This document shows, piece by piece, positions 8,896-18,936 of a DNA stretch of 64,000 nt. The DNA lies in NCBI RefSeq assembly GCF_030161255.1, contig NZ_BSPX01000012.1, positions 8,919-72,918 on the forward strand, read 5' to 3'. Every line of letters starts with the position of its first letter. The first letter of the stretch is position 1. The translations under genes were made by a program, and so were the position numbers. The notes under the pieces are model-generated. The model was given only the letters and a program-made list of their open reading frames with translations, had not been told where the DNA came from and ran no database searches. The DNA is from Zoogloea oryzae (GTDB lineage: Bacteria; Pseudomonadota; Gammaproteobacteria; Burkholderiales; Rhodocyclaceae).

Positions 8896-11493
8896 ATGTC
8901 CCAGACCGTGCCCGTCGCGCTTACCCCCGAGACTTCCCGGGAACTCATTACCCGCTTCAAGAGCCGCCTGAAAAGCGGCGGCGAGGCACTCCGCTCCGCC
9001 TACGAAGCTCACCCGCTGACCGAGCCCATCCTCAAGGGCCGCTCCCGGCTGGTGGACGGGGTGCTGGTGGACATCTGGAAGGAATTCGGCATCCCTGCCT
9101 CAGCGAGCCTGGTGGCGGTGGGCGGCTACGGGCGCGAGGAGCTGTTCCCCTTCTCCGACGTGGATCTGCTGTTCCTGCTCGACACCGAGCCGGATCACGA
9201 TCTGAGCGAGCGCCTCACCCAGATGATCGGGCTGCTGTGGGACGTCGGCCTCGACATCGGCCACAGCGTGCGCACCATCGACGAATGCATCGAGGAAGCC
9301 GGCCTCGACGTGACGGTGATGACCAACCTCCTCGAAGCCCGGCTGATCGGCGGCAACACCCTGCTCTTCGAGCGCTTCAGCGACCAGCTGCGCGGCGCCC
9401 TCAACGTCGCCCAGTTCTTCAAGGCCAAGCGCCTCGAACAGGAGCAGCGCTACACCCGCCACAACGAGACCCCTTACTCGCTGGAGCCCAACTGCAAGGA
9501 AAGCCCGGGCGGCCTGCGCGACCTCCAGATCATCGGCTGGATCAGCCGGGCGGCGGGCTTTGGCACCCACTGGCGGGACCTCGCCAGCCACGGCCTCGTC
9601 ACCGCCGAAGAGGCCACCGAACTGCGCGACCTCGAGCGCTTCCTGCAGCACGCACGCATCCGCCTGCACCACATCGCCGGGCGCCGGGAAGACCGCCTGC
9701 TCTTCGACCACCAGGAAAAGCTCGCCCACCGCTTCGGCTTTGAGGCCAACGAGCACCGCCGGGCGTCGGAAGTATTCATGCAGGAGTACTACCGAACGGC
9801 CAAGAAGGTCACCCAGCTCAACACCATCCTGCTGCAGAATTTCTGGGCTGAGTTCTTCCCCAACCGCTACCCGGCGGCGATCAACATCAACGAGCGCTTC
9901 CAGTGCGTGCGCGAGCTTCTCGACGTGCGCGACGAAGGCGTCTTCGACCGCCACCCGAGCGCATTGCTCGAATGCTTCCTGATCCTCCAGCAGCGCTCCG
10001 AGCTCAAGGGCATGACCGCCCGCACCCTGCGCGCCCTGTGGCGCGGCCGCAAGCTGATCAACGCCGAGTTCCGCCACGATCCGGCAAACCGGGCGCTGTT
10101 CCTGCGCCTGCTCCAGCAAAAGCGCGGCGTGGTGCAGGAGATGCGCCGGATGAACCAGTACGGCATCCTCAGCTTCTACCTGCCGGCCTGGCGGCGCATC
10201 GTCGGGCAGATGCAGCACGACCTGTTCCACGTCTACACCGTGGATCAGCACATCATGCAGGTGCTGCGCAACGTGCGCCGCTTCATGGTGTCGGAACACG
10301 CCCATGAATACCCGCTGCTCACGCGGCTGGCCACCAGCTTCGAGAAGCCCTGGCTGATCTACATCGCGGCACTCTTCCACGACATCGCCAAGGGCCGCGG
10401 CGGCGACCACTCCAAGCTCGGCATGAAGGACGCGCGGGAGTTCTGCTCCGCCCACGGGCTCGACGAGACCGACACCGCGCTCGTCGAATGGCTGGTGGAA
10501 CACCACCTGTCCATGTCCAACGTGGCCCAGAAGCAGGACATGTCCGATCTCGACGTGATCCGCCGCTTCGGCGATCTGGTGAAGACCGAACGCCGCCTCA
10601 CCGCCCTCTACATCCTCACCCATGCCGACATTCGCGGCACCAGCCCGAAGGTGTGGAACGGCTGGAAGGGCAAGCTGCTCGAAGACCTGTTCTTCGCCAC
10701 CCAGCGCCTCCTGCGCGGCGCCACGCCCCACCAGGCCCTCGGCATGCCCCTGCGCCAGGACGACGCCCGCAACCTGCTGCGCTACTACGGCCTGCGCCCC
10801 GGCACCGAAGACAAGCTGTGGGCCCAGCTCGACACCGTCTACTTCATGCGCCACGACGCCGAGGAAGTCGCCTGGCACGCGCGGATGCTCTACTACCGGG
10901 TCGAATCCGATGTGCCCGTCGTCAAGGCCCGTCCCACCCACGGCGACGAGGGGCTGCAGGTGATGGTCTACATGAAGGACCAGAAGGACATCTTCGTGCG
11001 GCTGTGCGGCTTCTTTGCGCGCCTCGGCTTCACCATCGCCGACGCCAAGATCCACACCACCCGCCACGGCTATGCGCTCGACAGCTTCCTGCTGCTCGAT
11101 CCGGGCCAGGAAACCCATTACCGGGACGTGATCAACCTTCTCGAACACGACCTGACCGAGCGCCTCAGCGACCCGGATTCGCCCATCGACCAGCCGGCCA
11201 GTGGCCGCCTGTCACGGGAGGTCAAGCACTTCCCGATCAGTCCGGGCGTGACCATCGAGCCCGACGAGCGCGGCCAGCACTACATCATGTCGGTAACCGC
11301 CGCCGACCGCCCGGGCCTGCTCTTCGGCGTGGCCGAAACCCTCGCCAGCAACGGGATCAACCTGCACACCGCCAAGATCGCCACCCTTGGCGAGCGGGTC
11401 GAGGACACTTTCCTGATCAGCGGCCCCAACCTCACCCAGGACACCCAGGTCCTCAAGATCGAGACCGAACTGCTCGAAAAGCTGGCGATCTGA
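8896..11493 (+). CDS. glnD: Bifunctional PII uridylyltransferase / uridylyl-removing enzyme GlnD
   Basis: An 865-aa nitrogen sensor that adds UMP to PII proteins when glutamine is low and removes it when glutamine is high. Domains in order: a nucleotidyltransferase domain with GGYGREELFPFSDVDLLFLL, a helical linker, an HD hydrolase domain with LFHDIAKGRGGDHS, and two C-terminal ACT domains that sense glutamine. The frame is open from 8854, but the ATG at 8896 (MSQTVPVALT) avoids overlapping the map coding end. Downstream def faces it with a 3-nt gap. Confidence 0.97.
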   Translation: MSQTVPVALTPETSRELITRFKSRLKSGGEALRSAYEAHPLTEPILKGRSRLVDGVLVDIWKEFGIPASASLVAVGGYGREELFPFSDVDLLFLLDTEPDHDLSERLTQMIGLLWDVGLDIGHSVRTIDECIEEAGLDVTVMTNLLEARLIGGNTLLFERFSDQLRGALNVAQFFKAKRLEQEQRYTRHNETPYSLEPNCKESPGGLRDLQIIGWISRAAGFGTHWRDLASHGLVTAEEATELRDLERFLQHARIRLHHIAGRREDRLLFDHQEKLAHRFGFEANEHRRASEVFMQEYYRTAKKVTQLNTILLQNFWAEFFPNRYPAAININERFQCVRELLDVRDEGVFDRHPSALLECFLILQQRSELKGMTARTLRALWRGRKLINAEFRHDPANRALFLRLLQQKRGVVQEMRRMNQYGILSFYLPAWRRIVGQMQHDLFHVYTVDQHIMQVLRNVRRFMVSEHAHEYPLLTRLATSFEKPWLIYIAALFHDIAKGRGGDHSKLGMKDAREFCSAHGLDETDTALVEWLVEHHLSMSNVAQKQDMSDLDVIRRFGDLVKTERRLTALYILTHADIRGTSPKVWNGWKGKLLEDLFFATQRLLRGATPHQALGMPLRQDDARNLLRYYGLRPGTEDKLWAQLDTVYFMRHDAEEVAWHARMLYYRVESDVPVVKARPTHGDEGLQVMVYMKDQKDIFVRLCGFFARLGFTIADAKIHTTRHGYALDSFLLLDPGQETHYRDVINLLEHDLTERLSDPDSPIDQPASGRLSREVKHFPISPGVTIEPDERGQHYIMSVTAADRPGLLFGVAETLASNGINLHTAKIATLGERVEDTFLISGPNLTQDTQVLKIETELLEKLAI

Positions 11494-11496
11494 GCG

Positions 11497-12030
11497 TCAG
11501 TCGTCGTCCGACGCCGGGATGCCCGGAAACAGCACCTCGGTGAACCCGAAGCGGGTGAAATCCCGCACCCGCATCGGGTACAGGATGCCGTCCAGGTGGT
11601 CGCACTCGTGCTGCACCACCCGGGCGTGAAAGCCCTCCGCAATCCGGTCGATGGGCGCGCCGTCGGTATCGAAGCCGGTATAGCGTAATGATGCCCAGCG
11701 GGGCACCCAGCCACGCAGCCCCGGCACCGACAGGCAACCTTCCCACCCCCCCTCCTCATCTTCCGACAAGGGCGACAGCACCGGGTTGATCAGCACCGTA
11801 TCGGGCACCGCGGACGCATCCGGATAGCGCAGGCTCGGCCCGCCACCAAAGATCACCACCCGCAGATCGACGCCGATCTGCGGCGCTGCCAGCCCGGCAC
11901 CGGAAAGCGCCGCCATCGTGTCGCGCATGTCGGCGATCAGGGCTGCGAGCTCCGGCGTGCCGAAGGCCGTCACCGGCTGCGCCCGCCGCAGCAGGCGCGG
12001 ATCGCCCATCCGCAGCACCTCGCGAATCAT
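11497..12030 (-). CDS. def: Peptide deformylase
   Basis: A 177-aa Fe(II)-type hydrolase that removes the N-formyl group from nascent peptides. All three family motifs are intact: GAGLAAPQIG (residues 44-53), EGCLSV with the metal ligand Cys99, and HECDH (141-145) with the two histidine ligands and the catalytic Glu. It is not next to fmt, so it may be a second deformylase in this genome. It overlaps mtnP by 4 nt and is probably co-transcribed with it. Confidence 0.95.
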   Translation of the reverse strand: MIREVLRMGDPRLLRRAQPVTAFGTPELAALIADMRDTMAALSGAGLAAPQIGVDLRVVIFGGGPSLRYPDASAVPDTVLINPVLSPLSEDEEGGWEGCLSVPGLRGWVPRWASLRYTGFDTDGAPIDRIAEGFHARVVQHECDHLDGILYPMRVRDFTRFGFTEVLFPGIPASDDD

Positions 12031-12773
12031 TTGGCCGGCCCTTCGCAGATGTGCTCCAGCACCTCGCGCACCCGGCCCATCGCCTCGCGCAGCACCACGT
12101 CGATGCTGCCGAAGCAGATCTGCGCCGCGCTGTTGCCGCGGCCGGCCGCAAAGTTGGCCACCACGTTGATCGCCGCGTACGGAATGCCCAGCTCCCGCGC
12201 GAGGGCCGCCTCGGGCATGCCGGTCATGCCAACCACGTCAGCACCGTCCCGCTCCAGGCGGTTGATCTCGGCCGCGGTCTCGAGACGCGGGCCCTGGGTC
12301 GCCGCATAGACACCGCCATCCACAACCGGCTGGCCGGCCGCCACAGCCGCCGCGAGGATGCGCTGGCGCACCACCTCGTCGTAAGGCCGGGTGAAGTCGA
12401 TATGCACCACCGGCTGCTCGGAGCTCTCGTGGAAGGTGCTCTTGCGTCCCCAGGTGTAGTCGATGATCTGGTCTGGCACCACCAGCACGCCCGGGCCAAG
12501 ATCGCCGCGGATGCCGCCGACCGACGCCACCGAGATGATCGCGTCGGCCTTCGCCTCGCGCAGCGCCCACAGGTTGGCCTGGTAGTTCACCCGATGGGGC
12601 GGAATCGTGTGGCCGTAGCCGTGGCGGGCCAGAAAGACCACCGGATGCCCGCACAGCTGCCCGAAAGTCAGGGCGCCCGACGGCTCGCCGTAGGGGGTGC
12701 GCATCACCTCGCGGCGGATCACGTTCAGGTTGGCCAGTTGGGTAAGACCGCTACCGCCGATGATTGCCAGCAT
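12027..12773 (-). CDS. mtnP: S-methyl-5'-thioinosine/thioadenosine phosphorylase family
   Basis: A 248-aa purine nucleoside phosphorylase of the MTAP/PNP trimeric family, acting in methylthioadenosine salvage. The phosphate-binding IIGGSGL start, the FLARHGYGHTIPPHRVNYQAN segment and the VVGMTGMPEAALARELGI motif are present. The C-terminal purine-binding part reads INVVANFAAG rather than the TDYD-type motif of adenosine-specific MTAPs, so by inference the substrate may be methylthioinosine, as in Pseudomonas PA3004. A TTG at 12782 is possible, but the ATG at 12773 has GAGGAG at good spacing and was chosen. Confidence 0.85.
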   Translation of the reverse strand: MLAIIGGSGLTQLANLNVIRREVMRTPYGEPSGALTFGQLCGHPVVFLARHGYGHTIPPHRVNYQANLWALREAKADAIISVASVGGIRGDLGPGVLVVPDQIIDYTWGRKSTFHESSEQPVVHIDFTRPYDEVVRQRILAAAVAAGQPVVDGGVYAATQGPRLETAAEINRLERDGADVVGMTGMPEAALARELGIPYAAINVVANFAAGRGNSAAQICFGSIDVVLREAMGRVREVLEHICEGPAK

Positions 12774-12870
12774 GCCGGACAACTCCTCATAAAACCGTGT
12801 GGGCCGGGGATCTTATCACGCAGCCAGGCCCCGACCGCTCCGCGCACCGATGCTGCGTTGCGCAAAAGCG

Positions 12871-12879
12871 TGGTAAAAT
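12871..12879 (+). promoter_or_regulatory. Extended -10 promoter element upstream of typA
   Basis: TGGTAAAAT forms an extended -10 (TGn plus TAAAAT at 12874-12879) 34 nt before the typA ATG. I see no convincing -35 at 16-18 nt spacing, which is typical for extended -10 promoters. Confidence 0.45.
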
Positions 12880-12912
12880 TTCGGGTTTACAAGTACTTCG
12901 GTATCCAACCCC

Positions 12913-14727
<1,815 letters not shown>

Positions 14728-14780
14728 GCCTCTTCCACCCGGCCGGGGCAACCCGGCCCGGGCAGTGGTTCAAAAAAAAA

Positions 14781-14806
14781 CGCGGCCAGATCGGCCGCGT
14801 TTTTTA
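14781..14806. terminator. Bidirectional intrinsic terminator between typA and galU
   Basis: A perfect 7-bp GC stem CGCGGCC/GGCCGCG (14781-14787 with 14793-14799) with loop AGATC is flanked by a run of A on the left and TTTTTT on the right. It therefore works as an intrinsic terminator in both directions, ending typA (plus) and galU (minus). Confidence 0.9.
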
Positions 14807-14823
14807 TCGTCTGTCACGGTGGC

Positions 14824-15711
14824 TCATCCGGCCATGTTGGCGCAACGGCTGGCGAGGAAGGCCGCAAATTCGGCGCCTACCTCGGGGTGCTTCAGCCCCA
14901 GCTCGACGGTCGCCTGCAGGTAGCCCAGCTTCGAGCCGCAGTCGTAGCGCACGCCCTTGAACTGGTAGGCCAGCACGGCCTCTTCCTGCAACAGCGAGGC
15001 GATCGCGTCGGTGAGCTGCAGCTCGCCACCGGCGCCCGGCTTGAGCTGGCGCAGGTGCTCGAAGATCCGCCCGGTGAGGATGTAGCGGCCGATCACCGCC
15101 TGGGTGGACGGCGCCTCCTCGGGCTTCGGCTTCTCGACGATGCCGGTCACACGCTGGATCTCGCCGTCGTCGCGCTGGGTGCTGACGATGCCGTACTGCT
15201 TGGTCTGCTCCCGCGACACGTTCATCACGCCGAGCACCGAACAGCGGTTGTAGTTGTACACATCCACCATCTGACGCATCACCGGCAGATCACCCTGGCC
15301 GTCGAGCAGATCGTCGGCGAGGAGCACCGCGAAGGGCTCGTCGCCCACCACCGGCGCCGCGCACAGCACCGCATGCCCCAGGCCCAGCGCTTCGGCCTGG
15401 CGGATGTAGATGCAGTTGACGTGGGACGGCACCGTATCGCGGACGATCTTCAGCAGCTCGGCCTTGCCGCGCATCTCGAGTTCGGTCTCGAGCTCGTAGG
15501 CCTTGTCGAAGTGATCCTCGATGGCGCGCTTCGAGCGGCCGGTGATGAACACCAGATCGGTCACACCGGCAGCCACGGCCTCCTCCACCGCGTACTGGAT
15601 CAGCGGCTTGTCGACGATCGGCATCATTTCCTTGGGACTTGCCTTGGTCGCCGGCAGAAAACGGCTGCCGAGGCCTGCTACCGGAAACACCGCCTTCGTA
15701 ACTTTTTTCAT
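14824..15711 (-). CDS. galU: UTP-glucose-1-phosphate uridylyltransferase
   Basis: A 295-aa enzyme that makes UDP-glucose for exopolysaccharide, LPS and glycogen-related pathways. The nucleotide-binding start PVAGLGSRFLPATKASPKEM and the VFITGRSKRAIEDHFD block are conserved. It overlaps the ligA stop by 4 nt (ATGA-type), so the two are probably co-translated, and it ends at the shared terminator with typA. Confidence 0.97.
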   Translation of the reverse strand: MKKVTKAVFPVAGLGSRFLPATKASPKEMMPIVDKPLIQYAVEEAVAAGVTDLVFITGRSKRAIEDHFDKAYELETELEMRGKAELLKIVRDTVPSHVNCIYIRQAEALGLGHAVLCAAPVVGDEPFAVLLADDLLDGQGDLPVMRQMVDVYNYNRCSVLGVMNVSREQTKQYGIVSTQRDDGEIQRVTGIVEKPKPEEAPSTQAVIGRYILTGRIFEHLRQLKPGAGGELQLTDAIASLLQEEAVLAYQFKGVRYDCGSKLGYLQATVELGLKHPEVGAEFAAFLASRCANMAG

Positions 15712-17810
15712 CGATCTTCCTCAAACAATCCAATCTGCCTATCGGCGGGCGCAGTATCCACCGGGGCGAGCAAGGCCTGCAAACCCGCTTCGTCAAGAAT
15801 GGTCACGCCCAGGGCTTGCGCCTTCTCGAGCTTGCTGCCGGCATCTCTGCCAGCCACCACGTAATCAGTCTTCTTGGAGACGGAGCCGGCCACCTTGCCG
15901 CCCACCGCCTCGATCATTACCGCCGCCTCGTCGCGCCGGAGCGTCGGCAGTGTGCCAGTGAGCACGAAGGTCTTGCCGGTGAAAGCGCCCACCGCGGGCA
16001 CCGCGGCGGGTTCGGATTCGGGCCAGTGCATGGCCTGGCGTAGCCGCTCGATGATCTCGCGGTTGTGGGCCTCCGCAAAGAACTCGACGATGGATTTCGC
16101 AACGATCGGCCCCACGTCCGGCACCAGCAGCAGCGCAGCTTCGTCGGCGGCCAGCAGGCCGTCGAGCTTGCCGAAGTGGCGGGCCAGATCCTTGGCCGTC
16201 GTCTCGCCCACGTTGCGGATGCCCAGCGCGAAGATGAAGCGGGCCAGCGTGGTGTCGCGGCTCTTGTCGATGGCGGCGACCAGATTGGTGGCGGATTTTT
16301 CGCCCATCCGCTCCAGCCCGGCCAGCACTTGGGCGTTCACCTTGGCGCCATCGTAGAGATCGGCCGGCGTCTTGACGATGCCGGCGCCCACCAGCTGATT
16401 GACGATCTGCTCGCCCAGCCCGTCGATATCCACCGCCCGGCGGCCGGCAAAGTGCAGCAGCGCCTGCTTGCACTGGGCCGGGCAGAACAGCCCGCCGGTG
16501 CAACGCGCCACAGCTTCGTCCTCGCCGCGCACCACGTGGGAACCGCACTCCGGGCACTTGTGCTCGATGGCGGCCAGCAGATCGAAACGCGGCAGCTCAC
16601 CTTCGCGGCGCTCGGGGATCGGCCCGACCACCTCGGGAATCACGTCGCCGGCCCGCCGCACTACCACCCAGTCACCGATCCGCACGTCCTTGCGGTCGAT
16701 CTCGCCCTGGTTGTGCAGCGTCGCGTTGGTCACCGTCACGCCGCCGACGAACACCGGCTCGAGCCGCGCTACCGGCGTGATCGCCCCGGTGCGGCCCACC
16801 TGCACGTCGATGCCCAGCAGGCGCGTGGCCACTTCCTGGGCCGGATACTTGTGGGCCACGGCCCAGCGCGGCTCGCGGGAGACGAAACCCAGCTCGCGCT
16901 GACGGGTGATCGAATCCACCTTGTACACCACACCGTCGATGTCGAAGGGCAGCGACTCGCGAAGCACCGCCATGTCGGCGTGGAACCGCGCGAGCCCTTC
17001 CGGCCCCTCTACGCGGCGTCGATGCTCGCACACCGGCAGGCCGAAGGCCGCAAGCGCGTCGAGGATGGCGCCATGGGTGTCGGGCATCGCCCAGCCGACG
17101 ACCTCGCCCAGCCCATAGGCAAAGAAGGACAGCGGACGCTGGGCGGTGATGTTGGGATCGAGCTGGCGCAGGCTGCCGGCGGCGGCGTTTCGCGGATTGA
17201 CGAAGACTTTCTGCCCCGCTGCTGCCTGGGCGGCGTTGAGGCGCTCGAAGTCATCGCGGCGCATGTAGATCTCGCCGCGCACTTCCAGCACCGCCGGCGC
17301 ATCACCCCGGAGGCGCAGCGGCACCTTGCGCAGGGTGCGCACGTTGCGGGTCACGTCCTCGCCGGTGCTGCCGTCGCCGCGGGTGGCGGCCTGGACCAGC
17401 ACGCCCTGCTCGTAGCGCAGGCTGATGGCAAGGCCGTCGAACTTCAGCTCGGCGGCGTAAGCCACCGGCGGCGCGGATTCATCCAGCCCCAGCGCCCGAC
17501 GCACCCGGGCGTCGAAGGCCACGGCGCCCTGGTCGGTGGTGTCGGTCTCGGTGCGGATCGACAACATCGGCACCACATGCTGCACCGACGCCAGCTCGGG
17601 CGACGGCGCGCCGCCTACCCGCTGAGTGGGTGAATCGGGAGTGACGAGTTCGGGATGGGCGGACTCCAGCTCCTGGAGCTCGCGGAAGAGGCGGTCGTAC
17701 TCTGCGTCCGGCACCGTGGGCTCGGCCAGCACGTAGTACGCGTGATCATGCGCGGCGATCTCTGCGCGCAGGGCCGCAACCCGCGCGCAGACTTCGGGAC
17801 TTGCTACCAC
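15708..17810 (-). CDS. ligA: NAD-dependent DNA ligase LigA
   Basis: A 700-aa replicative DNA ligase. Domains in order: Ia and adenylation domains with the active lysine in AELKFDGLAIS, an OB-fold, a four-cysteine zinc finger (CPECGSH, then CTGGLFCPAQC), helix-hairpin-helix repeats (residues about 480-580) and a C-terminal BRCT domain starting near AFTGKTFVLTGTL. It is co-directional with zipA, with a 13-nt gap, the usual smc-zipA-ligA order in beta- and gammaproteobacteria. Confidence 0.98.
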   Translation of the reverse strand: MVASPEVCARVAALRAEIAAHDHAYYVLAEPTVPDAEYDRLFRELQELESAHPELVTPDSPTQRVGGAPSPELASVQHVVPMLSIRTETDTTDQGAVAFDARVRRALGLDESAPPVAYAAELKFDGLAISLRYEQGVLVQAATRGDGSTGEDVTRNVRTLRKVPLRLRGDAPAVLEVRGEIYMRRDDFERLNAAQAAAGQKVFVNPRNAAAGSLRQLDPNITAQRPLSFFAYGLGEVVGWAMPDTHGAILDALAAFGLPVCEHRRRVEGPEGLARFHADMAVLRESLPFDIDGVVYKVDSITRQRELGFVSREPRWAVAHKYPAQEVATRLLGIDVQVGRTGAITPVARLEPVFVGGVTVTNATLHNQGEIDRKDVRIGDWVVVRRAGDVIPEVVGPIPERREGELPRFDLLAAIEHKCPECGSHVVRGEDEAVARCTGGLFCPAQCKQALLHFAGRRAVDIDGLGEQIVNQLVGAGIVKTPADLYDGAKVNAQVLAGLERMGEKSATNLVAAIDKSRDTTLARFIFALGIRNVGETTAKDLARHFGKLDGLLAADEAALLLVPDVGPIVAKSIVEFFAEAHNREIIERLRQAMHWPESEPAAVPAVGAFTGKTFVLTGTLPTLRRDEAAVMIEAVGGKVAGSVSKKTDYVVAGRDAGSKLEKAQALGVTILDEAGLQALLAPVDTAPADRQIGLFEEDR

Positions 17811-17823
17811 CCGGACGCTCCGC

Positions 17824-18915
17824 TCAGGAGAACAGGCGCAGGGCCAGCGGGGAGCCCGGTGCGATGCCCTGCTCGGCCATCTGCCCCTGGAACTGCTCGA
17901 TCTGGGCGCGGATCAGGCCCACGGCCTTGTCGCCGAAGGGCGAGCGGTTGTCGTCGACCACCGCGCCGCCAAGGGCATCGGCGAGCTGCTGGGCAACGCC
18001 CATCATCCGCTCGAAGACGCGCACGCCGTCGGCAACCCGCGGCACGTCGAGGGTCAGGGTGACGCCCTGGGTGACGAGGCCGCGCATCTCTTCGGCTGCA
18101 AACAGGACAGGCTCAAGGTTGGACAGCACGAACTGGCTCACGCCCAGCTCGTCGCGGGCATGGAAGCTGCCGTCGCTCATCAGTTCAAGCCCGGCTGCCT
18201 CGGCCAGGCCGCGCAGCTTGGTGCCAGCGAAACCCTGGTCGCGGGCCACCACATTGACGCCGATCTGGATGTCCACACCGGCGCACAGGCGGTCGAGGTC
18301 GGCGGCACGGGTCAGCGCATCGGCCTTGGCCGGCAGCGACGGGATGGCCATGAACAGGTCGCACATGCGCTGCAGGCCGGCGCCCAGCCGGGTGAGGTCG
18401 CCATCACTGGCGGGGCCCCGGCGGTCCACCAGCTGCAGCGCGGCACACACCCAATGATAGCTGGCTGCCGTGTTGGCGCCGACGAGCTCCCAGCGATTGT
18501 CGGTATCCGAAAAACCGAACCAGCGCAGCGGCTTGGCCAGCCCGTCGAGCTGCTCGGTTGCGGCCTGCCACAGGCGGCCACCCACCACCGGCTCGATGGC
18601 CTCGATGCGGACCACCCAGTCGGCCCGCTCATCCACATCGACGGGCAGCAGGGGCGGCACGCGCCGGGCGCTGGCGTCCTTGACGTCCTGGGCGCTGGGC
18701 TGGGGCCGCGCTGGCGCCTCGCCGCCGATCACCGGCTCGAGCCGGTCGGCAGACGCCGGACGGGACGACGCCTCGCCGCCGAGGGGCTGGACATTGTCGA
18801 GCGCATCCATCTGCTTGCGGTGCTTGCGCTCCTGCCACTTGTTGAACGCAAAGATGCCGACGACGACAACGCCGCCAGCACCGACCAGACCCATCTGCAA
18901 GTCACTGATTGCCAT
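17824..18915 (-). CDS. zipA: Cell division protein ZipA-like, FtsZ-binding
   Basis: A 363-aa protein with one N-terminal membrane helix (LVGAGGVVVVGIFAFNKW) followed by a charged and proline-rich linker. The C-terminal domain (about residues 215-350) resembles the ZipA FtsZ-binding fold, with DIQIGVNVVA and VTLTLDVPRVADGVRVFERM segments. ZipA tethers the FtsZ ring to the inner membrane. Betaproteobacterial forms diverge strongly from E. coli ZipA. The assignment rests on topology and the smc-zipA-ligA position, so it is good but not absolute. Confidence 0.82.
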   Translation of the reverse strand: MAISDLQMGLVGAGGVVVVGIFAFNKWQERKHRKQMDALDNVQPLGGEASSRPASADRLEPVIGGEAPARPQPSAQDVKDASARRVPPLLPVDVDERADWVVRIEAIEPVVGGRLWQAATEQLDGLAKPLRWFGFSDTDNRWELVGANTAASYHWVCAALQLVDRRGPASDGDLTRLGAGLQRMCDLFMAIPSLPAKADALTRAADLDRLCAGVDIQIGVNVVARDQGFAGTKLRGLAEAAGLELMSDGSFHARDELGVSQFVLSNLEPVLFAAEEMRGLVTQGVTLTLDVPRVADGVRVFERMMGVAQQLADALGGAVVDDNRSPFGDKAVGLIRAQIEQFQGQMAEQGIAPGSPLALRLFS

Positions 18916-18936
18916 CGAAATCCCTTGTTTCCCGCA

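Noticed and set aside
9100..11148. 682-codon minus-strand frame over glnD
   Set aside because: glnD has all its catalytic motifs on the plus strand; the antisense frame is Val/Glu/Ala-rich without any domain.
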